Shown one piece after another: positions 17,319-25,437 of a stretch of DNA of 64,000 nucleotides. Both the position numbers and the translations under genes were made by a program. Source of the DNA: Candidatus Acetatifactor stercoripullorum (GTDB lineage: Bacteria > Bacillota > Clostridia > Lachnospirales > Lachnospiraceae); assembly GCA_019114005.1 (NCBI GenBank), contig DXGH01000073.1, forward strand, positions 1 through 64,000, in the 5' to 3' direction. Each line of letters opens with the position of its first letter. The first letter of the stretch is position 1. The notes under the pieces were generated by a model that was not told where the DNA came from, did not search any database, and saw only the letters and a list, made by a program, of their open reading frames with translations.

Positions 17319-19314
17319 GAGAGGTCTGATTCCCCGTATGGCCCTTCAAAGCATCCGCAAAAACAGCGCTTCCTACCTGCCCTATATAGGCGTGTGCATT
17401 TTTGCCATGTTCACATACTTTGTGTTTGACCTGATTTTAAACAATGATGTTATGTCCACCATACCCAGGGCAGGCTATGCGCTGATGCTGATGAGCATAG
17501 GCTTCTGGCTGCTTGGGATGATCATGGTGCCTTTCCTGTATTATACCAACAGCTTTTTAATCAAGCGAAGAAAGAAGGAGCTGGGTCTTTACAGTATCCT
17601 TGGAATGGAAAAAAAGCATATTGGGATGCTGCTCTTTGTGGAGACGGCGGTGATCTATGTGGTAGTGGTTTTTTCGGCCATCCTTTTGGGACTTTTGTTT
17701 TCCAGACTTTTGTTTTTGCTGCTCTTAAACCTGGCAAAGCTTCCCGTTCAGGCAGATTTTTCCTTTAGTCTGAAAGCGCTTTGGGATACTTTGGTGTTTT
17801 TTGGAATTGTATCCGCAATCAACCTGACAGCTAATCTGTTTCAGGTGGGCAGGGCAAATCCCATTGATTTGATGGGAGAGTCCAGAAAGGGGGAAAAGGA
17901 GCCTAAGTTTATCTGGCTTTGGAGCCTTTTGGGCGTGCTTGCATTGGGAACGGGTTATCGCATTGCAATACAGGCAGAACTTAATTCCATGATTTTTACA
18001 GACTTTTTCCTGGCAATTTTTCTGGTGGTGGCGGGAACCCATTTTCTCTTTACCTCCGGCAGTATTGTTCTTTTGAGATTTTTAAAGAGGAGAAAGAAAT
18101 TTTACTATCGGGCGGACAATTTTGTCACTGTGTCCGGTATGCTGTATCGTATGAAAAAGAGCGCTGCCAGCCTGGTGAATATTTGTATTTTTTCAACCAT
18201 GGTGATCATCACGGTAGTCTGTACGGTTTCTTTGTATCTGGGGATACCGGGGATACAAAGCTTCACCTATCCCTTTGACGTGGAGATTAACTTTATGGAG
18301 GCCTCCTTTACGGACAGGGAGGGGTGGCTTCAAAATACAGGCAGACTGGCCGGGGAGCATCAGGTTTCCCTTGAGGAGAGCCAATATTATTCCTATGTGG
18401 AGTGCCCGGTGGAAAGAAGGGGAAACACTTTTGTGACAAGAAGTGAAAGCACCCAGTACGAGGATATGTATCGGGTAAAGCTGATGACGGTTCTAGAGTT
18501 TAACCGTCTGGAGGGAAGGGACGATACCCTGAATCCGGGGGAAGTGCTTTTGTTTTCCAGCGGATCGGATTTCGCCGGGAAAGAGGAGGTTTTGGCGAAG
18601 AGCGCAGTCGTAAGCTTTATGGACGCCTCCTTTGTGATCAAGGAAGAGCTTTCGGAATGTAAGGTTGCGCCAAAGGCAGAGGATAATAATTTTGGCGGCG
18701 AGTTTGTGATTGTGGTAAAAGATTGGGAAACCCTCTCCCAGATTGCGGCCTGCTATGGTGTGGACGCCGCCTCCGCCTCGTCTTTTAAAATGCAGCTTAC
18801 GCCCAAGGGAGAGGAGCAGAATATAGAAGCCTTTGTGGAAGCCCTTTACCAGGCGGCTTCTTCCACCCCCGGCTTTGCCTCCTTTGATGATTTCAGGGAA
18901 AGGATGCTGGAGCAGGAATCCATGTACGGGGGATTGTTGTTTATCGGTATCTTTTTTTCCGCTATTTTTCTGATCTGCCTGCTGGTGATACTGTACTATA
19001 AACAGGTTACGGAGGGCTTTGAGGATCAGAGCAGCTTTGAGATCATGCAGAAAGTGGGCATGAGCGATAAAGAGGTAAAGGGCACCATTCAAAAGCAGAT
19101 TCTGCTGGTATTTTTCCTGCCCCTGGCGGGGGCCTTCTGCCATACCGCGGCGGGAACCAACATGGTGATCAAGCTGCTGGGGGCGCTGAATCTCTTTGCC
19201 CCAAGGCTGATTGTCTTAAGCGCCCTTTGTGTGAGCGGGATATTTGCATTGCTCTATATTCTCTGTTATCGGTGGACAGCCAGAACCTATTACAAAATTG
19301 TGCGCTGGAGATAA
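17311..19314 (+). CDS. ABC transporter permease, FtsX family (BceB-like)
   Basis: This 667-residue permease has the BceB layout: ten transmembrane helices, four before and six after, with a large extracellular domain of about 200 residues (roughly 315-535) between helices 7 and 8. That domain contacts the lipid II-cycle target or peptide and defines the family. FtsX-like segments are seen around residues 50-160 and 545-660. Together with the regulator, kinase and ATPase it forms a complete Bce-type resistance and sensing module. No precursor or bacteriocin gene is adjacent, so it probably responds to peptides made by others. Confidence 0.9.
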   Translation: MNKRGLIPRMALQSIRKNSASYLPYIGVCIFAMFTYFVFDLILNNDVMSTIPRAGYALMLMSIGFWLLGMIMVPFLYYTNSFLIKRRKKELGLYSILGMEKKHIGMLLFVETAVIYVVVVFSAILLGLLFSRLLFLLLLNLAKLPVQADFSFSLKALWDTLVFFGIVSAINLTANLFQVGRANPIDLMGESRKGEKEPKFIWLWSLLGVLALGTGYRIAIQAELNSMIFTDFFLAIFLVVAGTHFLFTSGSIVLLRFLKRRKKFYYRADNFVTVSGMLYRMKKSAASLVNICIFSTMVIITVVCTVSLYLGIPGIQSFTYPFDVEINFMEASFTDREGWLQNTGRLAGEHQVSLEESQYYSYVECPVERRGNTFVTRSESTQYEDMYRVKLMTVLEFNRLEGRDDTLNPGEVLLFSSGSDFAGKEEVLAKSAVVSFMDASFVIKEELSECKVAPKAEDNNFGGEFVIVVKDWETLSQIAACYGVDAASASSFKMQLTPKGEEQNIEAFVEALYQAASSTPGFASFDDFRERMLEQESMYGGLLFIGIFFSAIFLICLLVILYYKQVTEGFEDQSSFEIMQKVGMSDKEVKGTIQKQILLVFFLPLAGAFCHTAAGTNMVIKLLGALNLFAPRLIVLSALCVSGIFALLYILCYRWTARTYYKIVRWR

Positions 19315-19327
19315 GACATTCCCATTG

Positions 19328-19355
19328 TTGACAAATACGCCCGGTCATGTAAAAT
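19328..19355 (+). promoter_or_regulatory. Promoter of mnmA
   Basis: Perfect TTGACA and TAAAAT are separated by 16 bases, about 46 bases before the start codon. No terminator is visible after the permease gene. Confidence 0.7.
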
Positions 19356-19401
19356 TCTATATAGATTTTATGGCTTTGGCCTGCAGAAAGGAAATAGGGC
19401 A

Positions 19402-20475
19402 ATGGGACAAAGGGTAGTTGTGGGAATGTCAGGAGGGGTGGATTCCTCCGTGGCGGCGTATCTGTTAAAAAAACAGGGATATGATGTGATCGGCGTAACC
19501 ATGCAGATCTGGCAGAATGAAGAGAATGCAGGAGAGGGCAGCTGCTGCGGACTTTCTGCGGTGGACGACGCTGCAAGAGTGGCCCAGAAACTGGATATCC
19601 CTTATTATGTAATGAATTTCAAGCAGGAATTTAAGCGCTGTGTGGTAGACTATTTTGTGGAGGAATATTTGAAGGGACACACGCCCAATCCCTGTATCGC
19701 CTGCAACCGCTATGTGAAATGGGAGGCCCTGCTGGAACGGAGCCTGGCCATCGGGGCGGATTATATCGCCACCGGACATTATGCCAGAATCCAAAAGCTG
19801 CCAAACGGCAGATATGCAGTGAGAAATTCCGTCACTGCCGCAAAGGATCAGACCTATGCGCTGTATGGCCTGACCCAAAAGCAGCTTGCCAGGACCCTGA
19901 TGCCTGTGGGGGAATACACCAAGGAGCAGATCAGAGAGATCGCAGGAAAGGCGGGGCTGCCGGTTGCCCATAAGCCGGACAGTCAGGAAATCTGTTTTGT
20001 GCCGGACAACGATTACGCATCCTTTATTGACCGCGAGGCTGCGGAAAGAGTGCCAGGGCCGGGAAACTTTGTCACAAAGGAAGGCGAGGTTTTGGGAAGG
20101 CACAAGGGAATTACCCATTACACTGTGGGACAGAGAAGAGGGCTTGGGCTGCCCATGGGAAAGAGAGTTTTTGTGACGGAAATTCATCCGGAAACCAACG
20201 AGGTGGTGGTGGGAGGCAATGATGCGCTTTTTATCACAAAGGTTTTCTGTGACAGGGTAAACTACATGTCGGTGCCGGACCTTTTGGAACCAAAAAGGGT
20301 TTTGGCAAAAATACGGTATAACCACAAGGGAGAATTCTGCACCATAGAAAAAAAGGAGGATGGGAGGGTGCTCTGCACCTTTGAACAGCCGGTGCGGGCC
20401 GCAGCTCCCGGCCAGGCCCTGGTGTTTTATGACGGGGAATATGTGCTGGGTGGAGGCACTATTATAGGAGCATAA
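19402..20475 (+). CDS. mnmA: tRNA-specific 2-thiouridylase MnmA
   Basis: MnmA thiolates U34 of tRNA-Lys, -Glu and -Gln, using ATP and sulfur relayed from a cysteine desulfurase. The PP-loop is GMSGGVDSSVAAYLL (residues 8-22). The two catalytic cysteines lie in NPCIACN and SQEICF. The GHYARI and DQTYALYGL segments are typical. Length of 357 aa is standard, and the C-terminal beta-barrel is complete. AAGGAAATAGG precedes the ATG. The NifS-type desulfurase at 10.5 kb is the probable donor. Confidence 0.96.
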   Translation: MGQRVVVGMSGGVDSSVAAYLLKKQGYDVIGVTMQIWQNEENAGEGSCCGLSAVDDAARVAQKLDIPYYVMNFKQEFKRCVVDYFVEEYLKGHTPNPCIACNRYVKWEALLERSLAIGADYIATGHYARIQKLPNGRYAVRNSVTAAKDQTYALYGLTQKQLARTLMPVGEYTKEQIREIAGKAGLPVAHKPDSQEICFVPDNDYASFIDREAAERVPGPGNFVTKEGEVLGRHKGITHYTVGQRRGLGLPMGKRVFVTEIHPETNEVVVGGNDALFITKVFCDRVNYMSVPDLLEPKRVLAKIRYNHKGEFCTIEKKEDGRVLCTFEQPVRAAAPGQALVFYDGEYVLGGGTIIGA

Positions 20476-20583
20476 ATTGCTTCTAAAAATCAAGAAAATC
20501 AAACAAAATAAACAGAAAATAAAATAAAGAAAACAAATAAGACTGTGAAGAGAGAAAAAATTTAAAAAATTTAGAAAAAACTA

Positions 20584-20612
20584 TTGACAGATTCCTAAAA
20601 GTGTAATACTAT
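20584..20612 (+). promoter_or_regulatory. Strong promoter reading into a non-coding region
   Basis: Perfect TTGACA and TACTAT are 17 bases apart, with an AT-rich upstream element of almost pure A and T (about 20480-20583). Transcription would start near 20619. No credible gene begins until 21395. Confidence 0.7.
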
Positions 20613-20618
20613 AGAATC

Positions 20619-21300
20619 ACAGAAAGGCAATCGAAATTGTCTTTCCAAAGCAAAAGTAAGATAATGATCCGGAAACAATATCTTACCAGCTAAAAAAAAG
20701 AGGTCAGACATTTACCATAATCCGGATAGGTGAAAGCATTCAAATGAGGGTTTTTCAAATCCAATTTACCTGGGTGACTTCACAAGTGAAAGACAAAAGG
20801 AGGATTTTTACAAGGACAAAAGAGCACAGAAACGAGGAATATTCAAAAAATTTGCAGGAATAAAGCTCATGAAAATGAGAGGGATTCCGGCAGAAGAAAA
20901 AGAATAAAGAATCGAGAAAGTGACAAAGGACTTGTAAAAAGAATCAAAATGAAATTCACTGCAGGTGAGGAAAACAAGTAAAAGAGAAAGGAAAACAAAA
21001 ATCATCTGAATGAAAAAACCGAAAGAAAAATGTCAGAGAAGTGTCGCAGAATAATTGAGATTCAAAGCCAAAAGAAGGCAGAGAAGATTAATTAGGAAGC
21101 GGCACTTCTTTTGTTATAGCCCTGGAACTTTGCAAAACAAAAAGACAACAGTCCAGACGCATACGCAGCATATTTCAACACAGACACGCTTTCGCTCCGC
21201 GCTGACCGCAACGGTACGTAAGGCTGCAAAGAACGCGGCCTAAGTACCGGCGGTCAGCCAGGGTCTGTTTATGAAATATGCTGCGTAGACGATCCGGACT
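20619..21300 (+). ncRNA. Candidate large structured RNA
   Basis: These roughly 680 bases hold no credible reading frame, are strongly purine-rich (A and G) on the plus strand, and follow a strong promoter. Clear hairpins are: 20622-20631 with 20636-20645 (10 bp, one G-U, loop CGAA); 20656-20663 with 20679-20686 (8 bp, perfect); 20857-20861 with 20884-20888 enclosing CTCAT-GAAA-ATGAG (GNRA tetraloop); and a long distal hairpin 21151-21299 described separately. A weak terminator-like hairpin at 21096-21112 may end a shorter RNA of about 500 bases. I could not assign a known class; large ornamented RNAs of Firmicutes (ROOL, GOLLD, OLE) or the raiA motif are the families to test. Confidence 0.5.
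21151..21299 (+). ncRNA. Long branched hairpin at the end of the non-coding region
   Basis: A perfect 16-bp helix (21162-21177 with 21272-21287) is closed below by GTCC/GGAC and continues upward through CAGAC/GTCTG (21181-21185, 21263-21267). An inner stem of 8 plus 6 bp follows: CTGACCGC with GCGGTCAG, interrupted by two A, then CGGTAC with GTACCG. Base composition is more balanced than in the A-rich part, so this may be an independent module. It lies about 95 bases before the next gene and could be its leader. Confidence 0.6.
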
Positions 21301-21394
21301 GTTGCATTTCTGCTCTGCAAAGCCCCCAGAACCGTAACAAAAGGATGCAGGAGGCATATGATAGAAGGAAGGAGTATTTTGAGGGAAAAAGGCT

Positions 21395-21922
21395 ATGGAT
21401 TTTCGTTTTAACGGCATGAGACCCTATAGAAGAAACAGCTTTGCCTCCGTCACGGGAATGATCGTGGATATGACCCCGGCGCAGATGGGAAACCGCCGCA
21501 CAAACGGCTGCATGATATTCACCACTGTGGAGGATGCGGACGGCAATACGGTAAATTTTATCATCACCCCCTCCACTTATGTGGTGGACTTTGAAACCCT
21601 TTCCGTGGGTATGACCTGCACCTTTTACTATAGGACGGACGATCCTGTTCCCCTTATTTATCCGCCCCAGTATAACGCTGTGGCAGCGGCCCGGGAGAAA
21701 ACCGGACGGATGGTAAGCGTGGGGTATTTTAACACCGCTCTGGTGAATGAGGATCAGACGCTGCAGCTGAACATGGACGGAACGGTACAGCTTAGAACCA
21801 CAAATAACCAGTATTATCAGGGAAGTCCTGCCAATCACAATCTGGTTGTGATCTATGATACCTCAACCAGAAGCATTCCGGCCCAGACCACTCCCAGACA
21901 GGTGGTAGTACTGTGCGATTAG
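21395..21922 (+). CDS. Conserved-looking protein of unknown function
   Basis: This is a 175-residue soluble protein that I do not recognise. It has no signal peptide or membrane segment. Alternating hydrophobic strands (SVTGMIVDM, GCMIFTTVEDADGNTVNFIIT, GMTCTFYYR) suggest a beta-barrel such as an OB fold, with a second beta-rich half (TVQLRTTNNQY, HNLVVIYD, RQVVVLCD). GAGGGAAAAAGG precedes the ATG. It stands between the structured non-coding region and the exopolysaccharide operon. Confidence 0.6.
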   Translation: MDFRFNGMRPYRRNSFASVTGMIVDMTPAQMGNRRTNGCMIFTTVEDADGNTVNFIITPSTYVVDFETLSVGMTCTFYYRTDDPVPLIYPPQYNAVAAAREKTGRMVSVGYFNTALVNEDQTLQLNMDGTVQLRTTNNQYYQGSPANHNLVVIYDTSTRSIPAQTTPRQVVVLCD

Positions 21923-21967
21923 CAGGATGCAGCCGGGAAAACAGTGTTTCCCTTTTGCACAATACTG

Positions 21968-21976
21968 TGGTACAAT
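21968..21976 (+). promoter_or_regulatory. Possible extended -10 promoter of the exopolysaccharide operon
   Basis: TGG directly precedes TACAAT, an extended -10 element, inside an imperfect dyad (TTCCC at about 21949 with GGGAA at about 21978) that could bind a regulator. No -35 at the right distance is convincing. Confidence 0.35.
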
Positions 21977-22025
21977 GGGAACAGTAAAAAAGTAAAAAAG
22001 CGTGACAAAAGGGAAGGTTTTTGAT

Positions 22026-22340
22026 ATGGCCGGGGAGGAAAAAAAGGAAAGACCCAGGTATCAGCTGCGCCAGGCGGCAGGCTGCTTTTGGATATTGGAT
22101 ATGCAGCAGGAGGGAGTGCCCTTTCACAGACCGGTGGTGGTAAACGAAGCCGGCGCTGAAATCTGGAGGCTGTCTGCCCAGGGGAAGAGCCAGGAAGAAA
22201 TTGCCGTACTGCTCAGTGAAAGATACAAAGAGGATGTGGAAAAGGTGAGACGGGATGTGAAACAATTTCAGGAAACGCTTCGGGAGTGCGGTATTGTTAC
22301 ACCAAAGGAAAGCGGCTGGGTCAGGAGTGACGAAGGATGA
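22026..22340 (+). CDS. PqqD-like (RRE-fold) protein
   Basis: The 104 residues fit the PqqD family: a beta hairpin start (YQLRQAAGCFWILDM), the VVVNEAGAEIWRLSAQGKSQEEIAVLLSERYKED core and a C-terminal helix ending LRECGIVTP. In RiPP pathways such domains bind the leader of a precursor peptide. I chose the ATG at 22026, which has AAGGGAAGG 7 bases upstream, over a GTG 24 bases earlier. It overlaps the PelD-like gene by 4 bases (ATGA), so it is translationally coupled to the Pel operon. A second PqqD domain is encoded at 45 kb. What it binds here is unknown. Confidence 0.8.
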   Translation: MAGEEKKERPRYQLRQAAGCFWILDMQQEGVPFHRPVVVNEAGAEIWRLSAQGKSQEEIAVLLSERYKEDVEKVRRDVKQFQETLRECGIVTPKESGWVRSDEG

Positions 22341-24517
22341 ATGTATTGCTGATTGGGGGAGCCGGAGGCCTGATGAACCATTTGATTCTTAAGATGAAAA
22401 AGGAAGGGCACCGTGTTTATCTGCTTACAGGGAGCCGTCTGGAAGAGACATCCTATCAAAAGGTATTTGAGAAATATAATTTTTCCTATGAAAGCGCCAG
22501 CCTGCCGGAAATTTTTGAGAGTATTCAGCCGGACCTTACTATTTTTGCGGGAGCCTGTGACACCAATTTCACCTGGAAGAAGGAGGAGACAGAGGCCGTG
22601 AGATATATGGCAGCCCTGACAAATATTCTCATGGGGTATGTGTCCCGGGGCAGCGGAAGATTTGTGTATATTTCCTCAGATGAGGTGTACGGCGGTGATT
22701 ATCCGGAGGATATTACGGAGCAGGCTCCTCCCTCTTCCCAGAGGACGAAGGGCATGATATTGGCCCAGGGGGAGGAAATGTGTGAAAGCTGCCAGAAAAG
22801 TACGGGCAGAGATATTTTGATCCTTCGGCTGGATCATTTGTATGTGATTCCAAGAAACCGCAGGGAAATCAGGGATATCTGCAGCAGAATGTGTCTGGAG
22901 GCCTTAGAGCAGGGGCACATTCTGGTTCCGGAGAATGACAGCTTTTCCCTTTTGTATGTGACGGATGCCGTTGAGCTTATTTACCGGGCGGCAGTGTCCA
23001 GGGAACATAAAAGGGTGCTTTACAACATATCCTCTCAGACGGAGATATCCCGCATGGAGCTGGCTGGAATGATTCAAAGGGCAATGGGAGAGGATGGCAC
23101 TGCAGTCATCCCGAAGGAGGGAGAAAAGAGGCGGGCTGTGCTGTCCCAGGCTTTGTATGAAAGCGAATTCGGAAGCTCCTTTTTCTGCGAGGTATCTGTG
23201 ATTGTAGAAAAGACGGCGGCGCAGATGAAGAAAAATAGCTATCTGTTCCTCACAGAAGCCCAGAGGAAGCCGCCCCTTTTGGAACGAATGAAGGAAAAAG
23301 GGGGGAGCCTGTTAAAAACACTGCTTCCCTTTGTGGAAAATCTGATCGCGTTTATTCCCTTTTTTATGCTGAACAACCGGGCGGTGGGCAGCGGATATTT
23401 TTCCAGTCTGGACTTTTATCTGCTGTATGTGCTTTTGTTTGCCATTGTTTATGGGCAGCAGCAGGCCATGCTTTCTGCGGTGCTTGCGGTGGCGGGCTAT
23501 TGCTTCAGGCAGATGTATGACCGTTCCGGCTTTGATGTTTTGATCGATACAAATACCTACGCCTGGATTGCCCAGCTTTTTATTCTGGGACTGACGGTGG
23601 GGTATATGCGGGACCAGATTCTGAGACTGAAGGAGGAGAGTGAGCAGGAGAAGGACTTTCTTACGCTTCAGCTTACGGATATTCAGGACATCAACAGCAG
23701 CAATGTGCGTGTGAAGGACGCGCTGGAGACGCAGATTGTAAACCAGAGCGACAGCGTGGGGAAAATTTACAGTATCACCTCTGCCCTGGAGCATTACAGT
23801 CCGGAGGAGGTGCTGTTTTATGCGGCGGAGATGCTGGGCAGGCTTTTAAAAAGCCGGGACGTGGCCATCTATACGGTGTCAAACAAGGTCTATGCCCGTC
23901 TGTTTTCCGCCACATCAAAAAAAGCGCGTATGCTGGGCTATTCCATACAGTATACCAAGATGGGAGAGCTGTATGAAACCCTGGCGGCGGGAAAAGTGTT
24001 TATCAACCGTAAGATGGACGAGCGTTATCCGCTGATGGCCAGCGCCATCTGTGAAAATGATGAGATGCAGATGATTCTTATGGTGTGGGATATTCCCTGG
24101 GAACGCATGACCCTTGGACAGGCCAACCAGCTTGTGGTGATCAGCGCCCTGATACAAAACGCAGTGCTTCGGGCAGGCAGATATCTGGCGGCTTTGGAAC
24201 ATCAGCGGTATGTGGATGGAACGCCGCTTCTTGGAACGGATGCCTTTACGGCGTTGGTGCAGGCCTATGTGAAGGCCCAAAAGAGAGGGCTTACGGAATG
24301 CACGCTGTTAAAGATAGAATCCGGGGTGAAGGATCAAAAGGAGACGGCTCTGCTGATTGCTGGAAGCCTTCGCCAGTCGGATTATGTGGGAACCATGCCG
24401 GACGGCAGCTTATATGTGCTGCTGTCAAACACAAACAGGGAGAACGCCCAGTTTGTGATCAAAAGATTTGAGGAGCTGGGACTTAGGCTTTGTATCGCTG
24501 AGGAGGCGGAGGCATGA
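22337..24517 (+). CDS. PelD-like c-di-GMP receptor with N-terminal SDR domain
   Basis: This 726-residue fusion resembles the Gram-positive PelD. Residues 1-290 form an extended SDR (nucleotide-sugar epimerase) domain with Rossmann motif LIGGAGGLMNH and YISSDEVYGG. The usual YxxxK pair is replaced by K138 and L142, so catalysis is doubtful. About four helices follow (roughly 328-425), then a coiled stretch, a GAF-like domain (about 490-620) and a degenerate GGDEF domain. In the last, the inhibitory-site motif RxxD is intact (R679-D682, RQSD), while GGDEF is changed to PDGSL. That combination is the PelD hallmark: binds c-di-GMP without making it. It would control Pel polymerisation with PelE, PelF and PelG. 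Confidence 0.82.
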   Translation: MNVLLIGGAGGLMNHLILKMKKEGHRVYLLTGSRLEETSYQKVFEKYNFSYESASLPEIFESIQPDLTIFAGACDTNFTWKKEETEAVRYMAALTNILMGYVSRGSGRFVYISSDEVYGGDYPEDITEQAPPSSQRTKGMILAQGEEMCESCQKSTGRDILILRLDHLYVIPRNRREIRDICSRMCLEALEQGHILVPENDSFSLLYVTDAVELIYRAAVSREHKRVLYNISSQTEISRMELAGMIQRAMGEDGTAVIPKEGEKRRAVLSQALYESEFGSSFFCEVSVIVEKTAAQMKKNSYLFLTEAQRKPPLLERMKEKGGSLLKTLLPFVENLIAFIPFFMLNNRAVGSGYFSSLDFYLLYVLLFAIVYGQQQAMLSAVLAVAGYCFRQMYDRSGFDVLIDTNTYAWIAQLFILGLTVGYMRDQILRLKEESEQEKDFLTLQLTDIQDINSSNVRVKDALETQIVNQSDSVGKIYSITSALEHYSPEEVLFYAAEMLGRLLKSRDVAIYTVSNKVYARLFSATSKKARMLGYSIQYTKMGELYETLAAGKVFINRKMDERYPLMASAICENDEMQMILMVWDIPWERMTLGQANQLVVISALIQNAVLRAGRYLAALEHQRYVDGTPLLGTDAFTALVQAYVKAQKRGLTECTLLKIESGVKDQKETALLIAGSLRQSDYVGTMPDGSLYVLLSNTNRENAQFVIKRFEELGLRLCIAEEAEA

Positions 24518-25422
24518 GCAGAGAAATGATTGCTTTGACGGCGGTGCTTGGAGTGAATCTTCTCATTGTCGTCCTTTATCTGGTCTGGAATTACACCAGG
24601 AAAAAGGGGAGGCGCAAGGGCTGTCTGCTGCGGGCGGGAGTGATGCTTTTATGCCCGGTGGCGGGCCCCGTCTTTTTTCTGCTTTCCAATCTTTTCTTTG
24701 TTTTTTTCTTTTCTGAGCCGGTAGATCTGGAGGATGTTATTTTCAGTAAGGAGCGGGTGCGGACCTTTGTCCATGCGGAGGAGGAAAGAGAGCGCAATAT
24801 GGTTCCCCTGGAAGAGGCCATAGAAATCACGGACAAGGAGGAGCTGAGAAACCTGATGTTTAATGTGGTGCGGGGAGATATCAGAAAGTCCCTTTCTTCC
24901 ATTGCGCTGGCGTTAAACAGCGAGGATTCGGAGACGGCCCACTATGCGGCAAGCGTCCTGCAGGATGCGCTGAATGATTTCCGCTTTCATGTGCAGAAGC
25001 AGTACAAGGCCATTTTAGAGGGGGATGAAAATCGGCTCGTATATGCGGAAATGCTTGTAGATTACATGAACGAGGTTCTGGAGCAGAGAGTATTTACGGA
25101 TATGGAGCAGAAAAGCTTTGTGGACATTCTGAATCAGGTCTGCGAGATCATTTATAAGGAAAAGCGGGAGCAGATGACAAGCGCTATGTATGAGGCGGTG
25201 AGTCTGAGGCTTTTGGAAATCCAGGATTACGACGGCTGCGCCAAGTGGTGCGAAAGGGCGGAATATCAATATCCCAATACCCTGGCAACCTACACCTGCC
25301 AGCTTAAGCTTTATTTCAGCAGCGGGCAGAAAAGAAAATTTTTTGCAGTGGTGGAGGAATTGAAAAAGTCGCCTGTGGTGATCGACAGCGAGACCCTTGA
25401 ACTGATCAGGGTGTTTTCCTGA
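24514..25422 (+). CDS. PelE-like membrane protein
   Basis: The 302 residues begin with two transmembrane segments (about 5-25 and 38-65) rich in Phe and Leu. A soluble cytoplasmic part of mostly helices follows, with repeats of TPR character (ALNSEDSETAHYAASVLQDAL; DYDGCAKWCERAEYQYPNTLATYTCQLKLYF). PelE has this architecture and bridges PelD and the polymerase complex. Identification relies on this layout and on its place between PelD and the deacetylase, as in the Bacillus cereus pel operon. The start overlaps the PelD-like gene by 4 bases. Confidence 0.72.
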   Translation: MSREMIALTAVLGVNLLIVVLYLVWNYTRKKGRRKGCLLRAGVMLLCPVAGPVFFLLSNLFFVFFFSEPVDLEDVIFSKERVRTFVHAEEERERNMVPLEEAIEITDKEELRNLMFNVVRGDIRKSLSSIALALNSEDSETAHYAASVLQDALNDFRFHVQKQYKAILEGDENRLVYAEMLVDYMNEVLEQRVFTDMEQKSFVDILNQVCEIIYKEKREQMTSAMYEAVSLRLLEIQDYDGCAKWCERAEYQYPNTLATYTCQLKLYFSSGQKRKFFAVVEELKKSPVVIDSETLELIRVFS

Positions 25423-25437
25423 TGTTGGGAGCGGAAA

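Noticed and set aside
19465-20502. 345-codon minus-strand frame opposite mnmA
   Set aside because: Antisense shadow of a well-identified gene; composition is abnormal (many His, Leu and Ser) and no start signal is seen.
21055-21243. Small open frames within the non-coding region
   Set aside because: They are Lys/Arg/Gln-rich by composition only, have no convincing start signal and cross predicted hairpins.
20619-21300. Naming the non-coding region ROOL, GOLLD, OLE or raiA
   Set aside because: I cannot point to a class-specific sequence from memory, so only a structured-RNA candidate is claimed.
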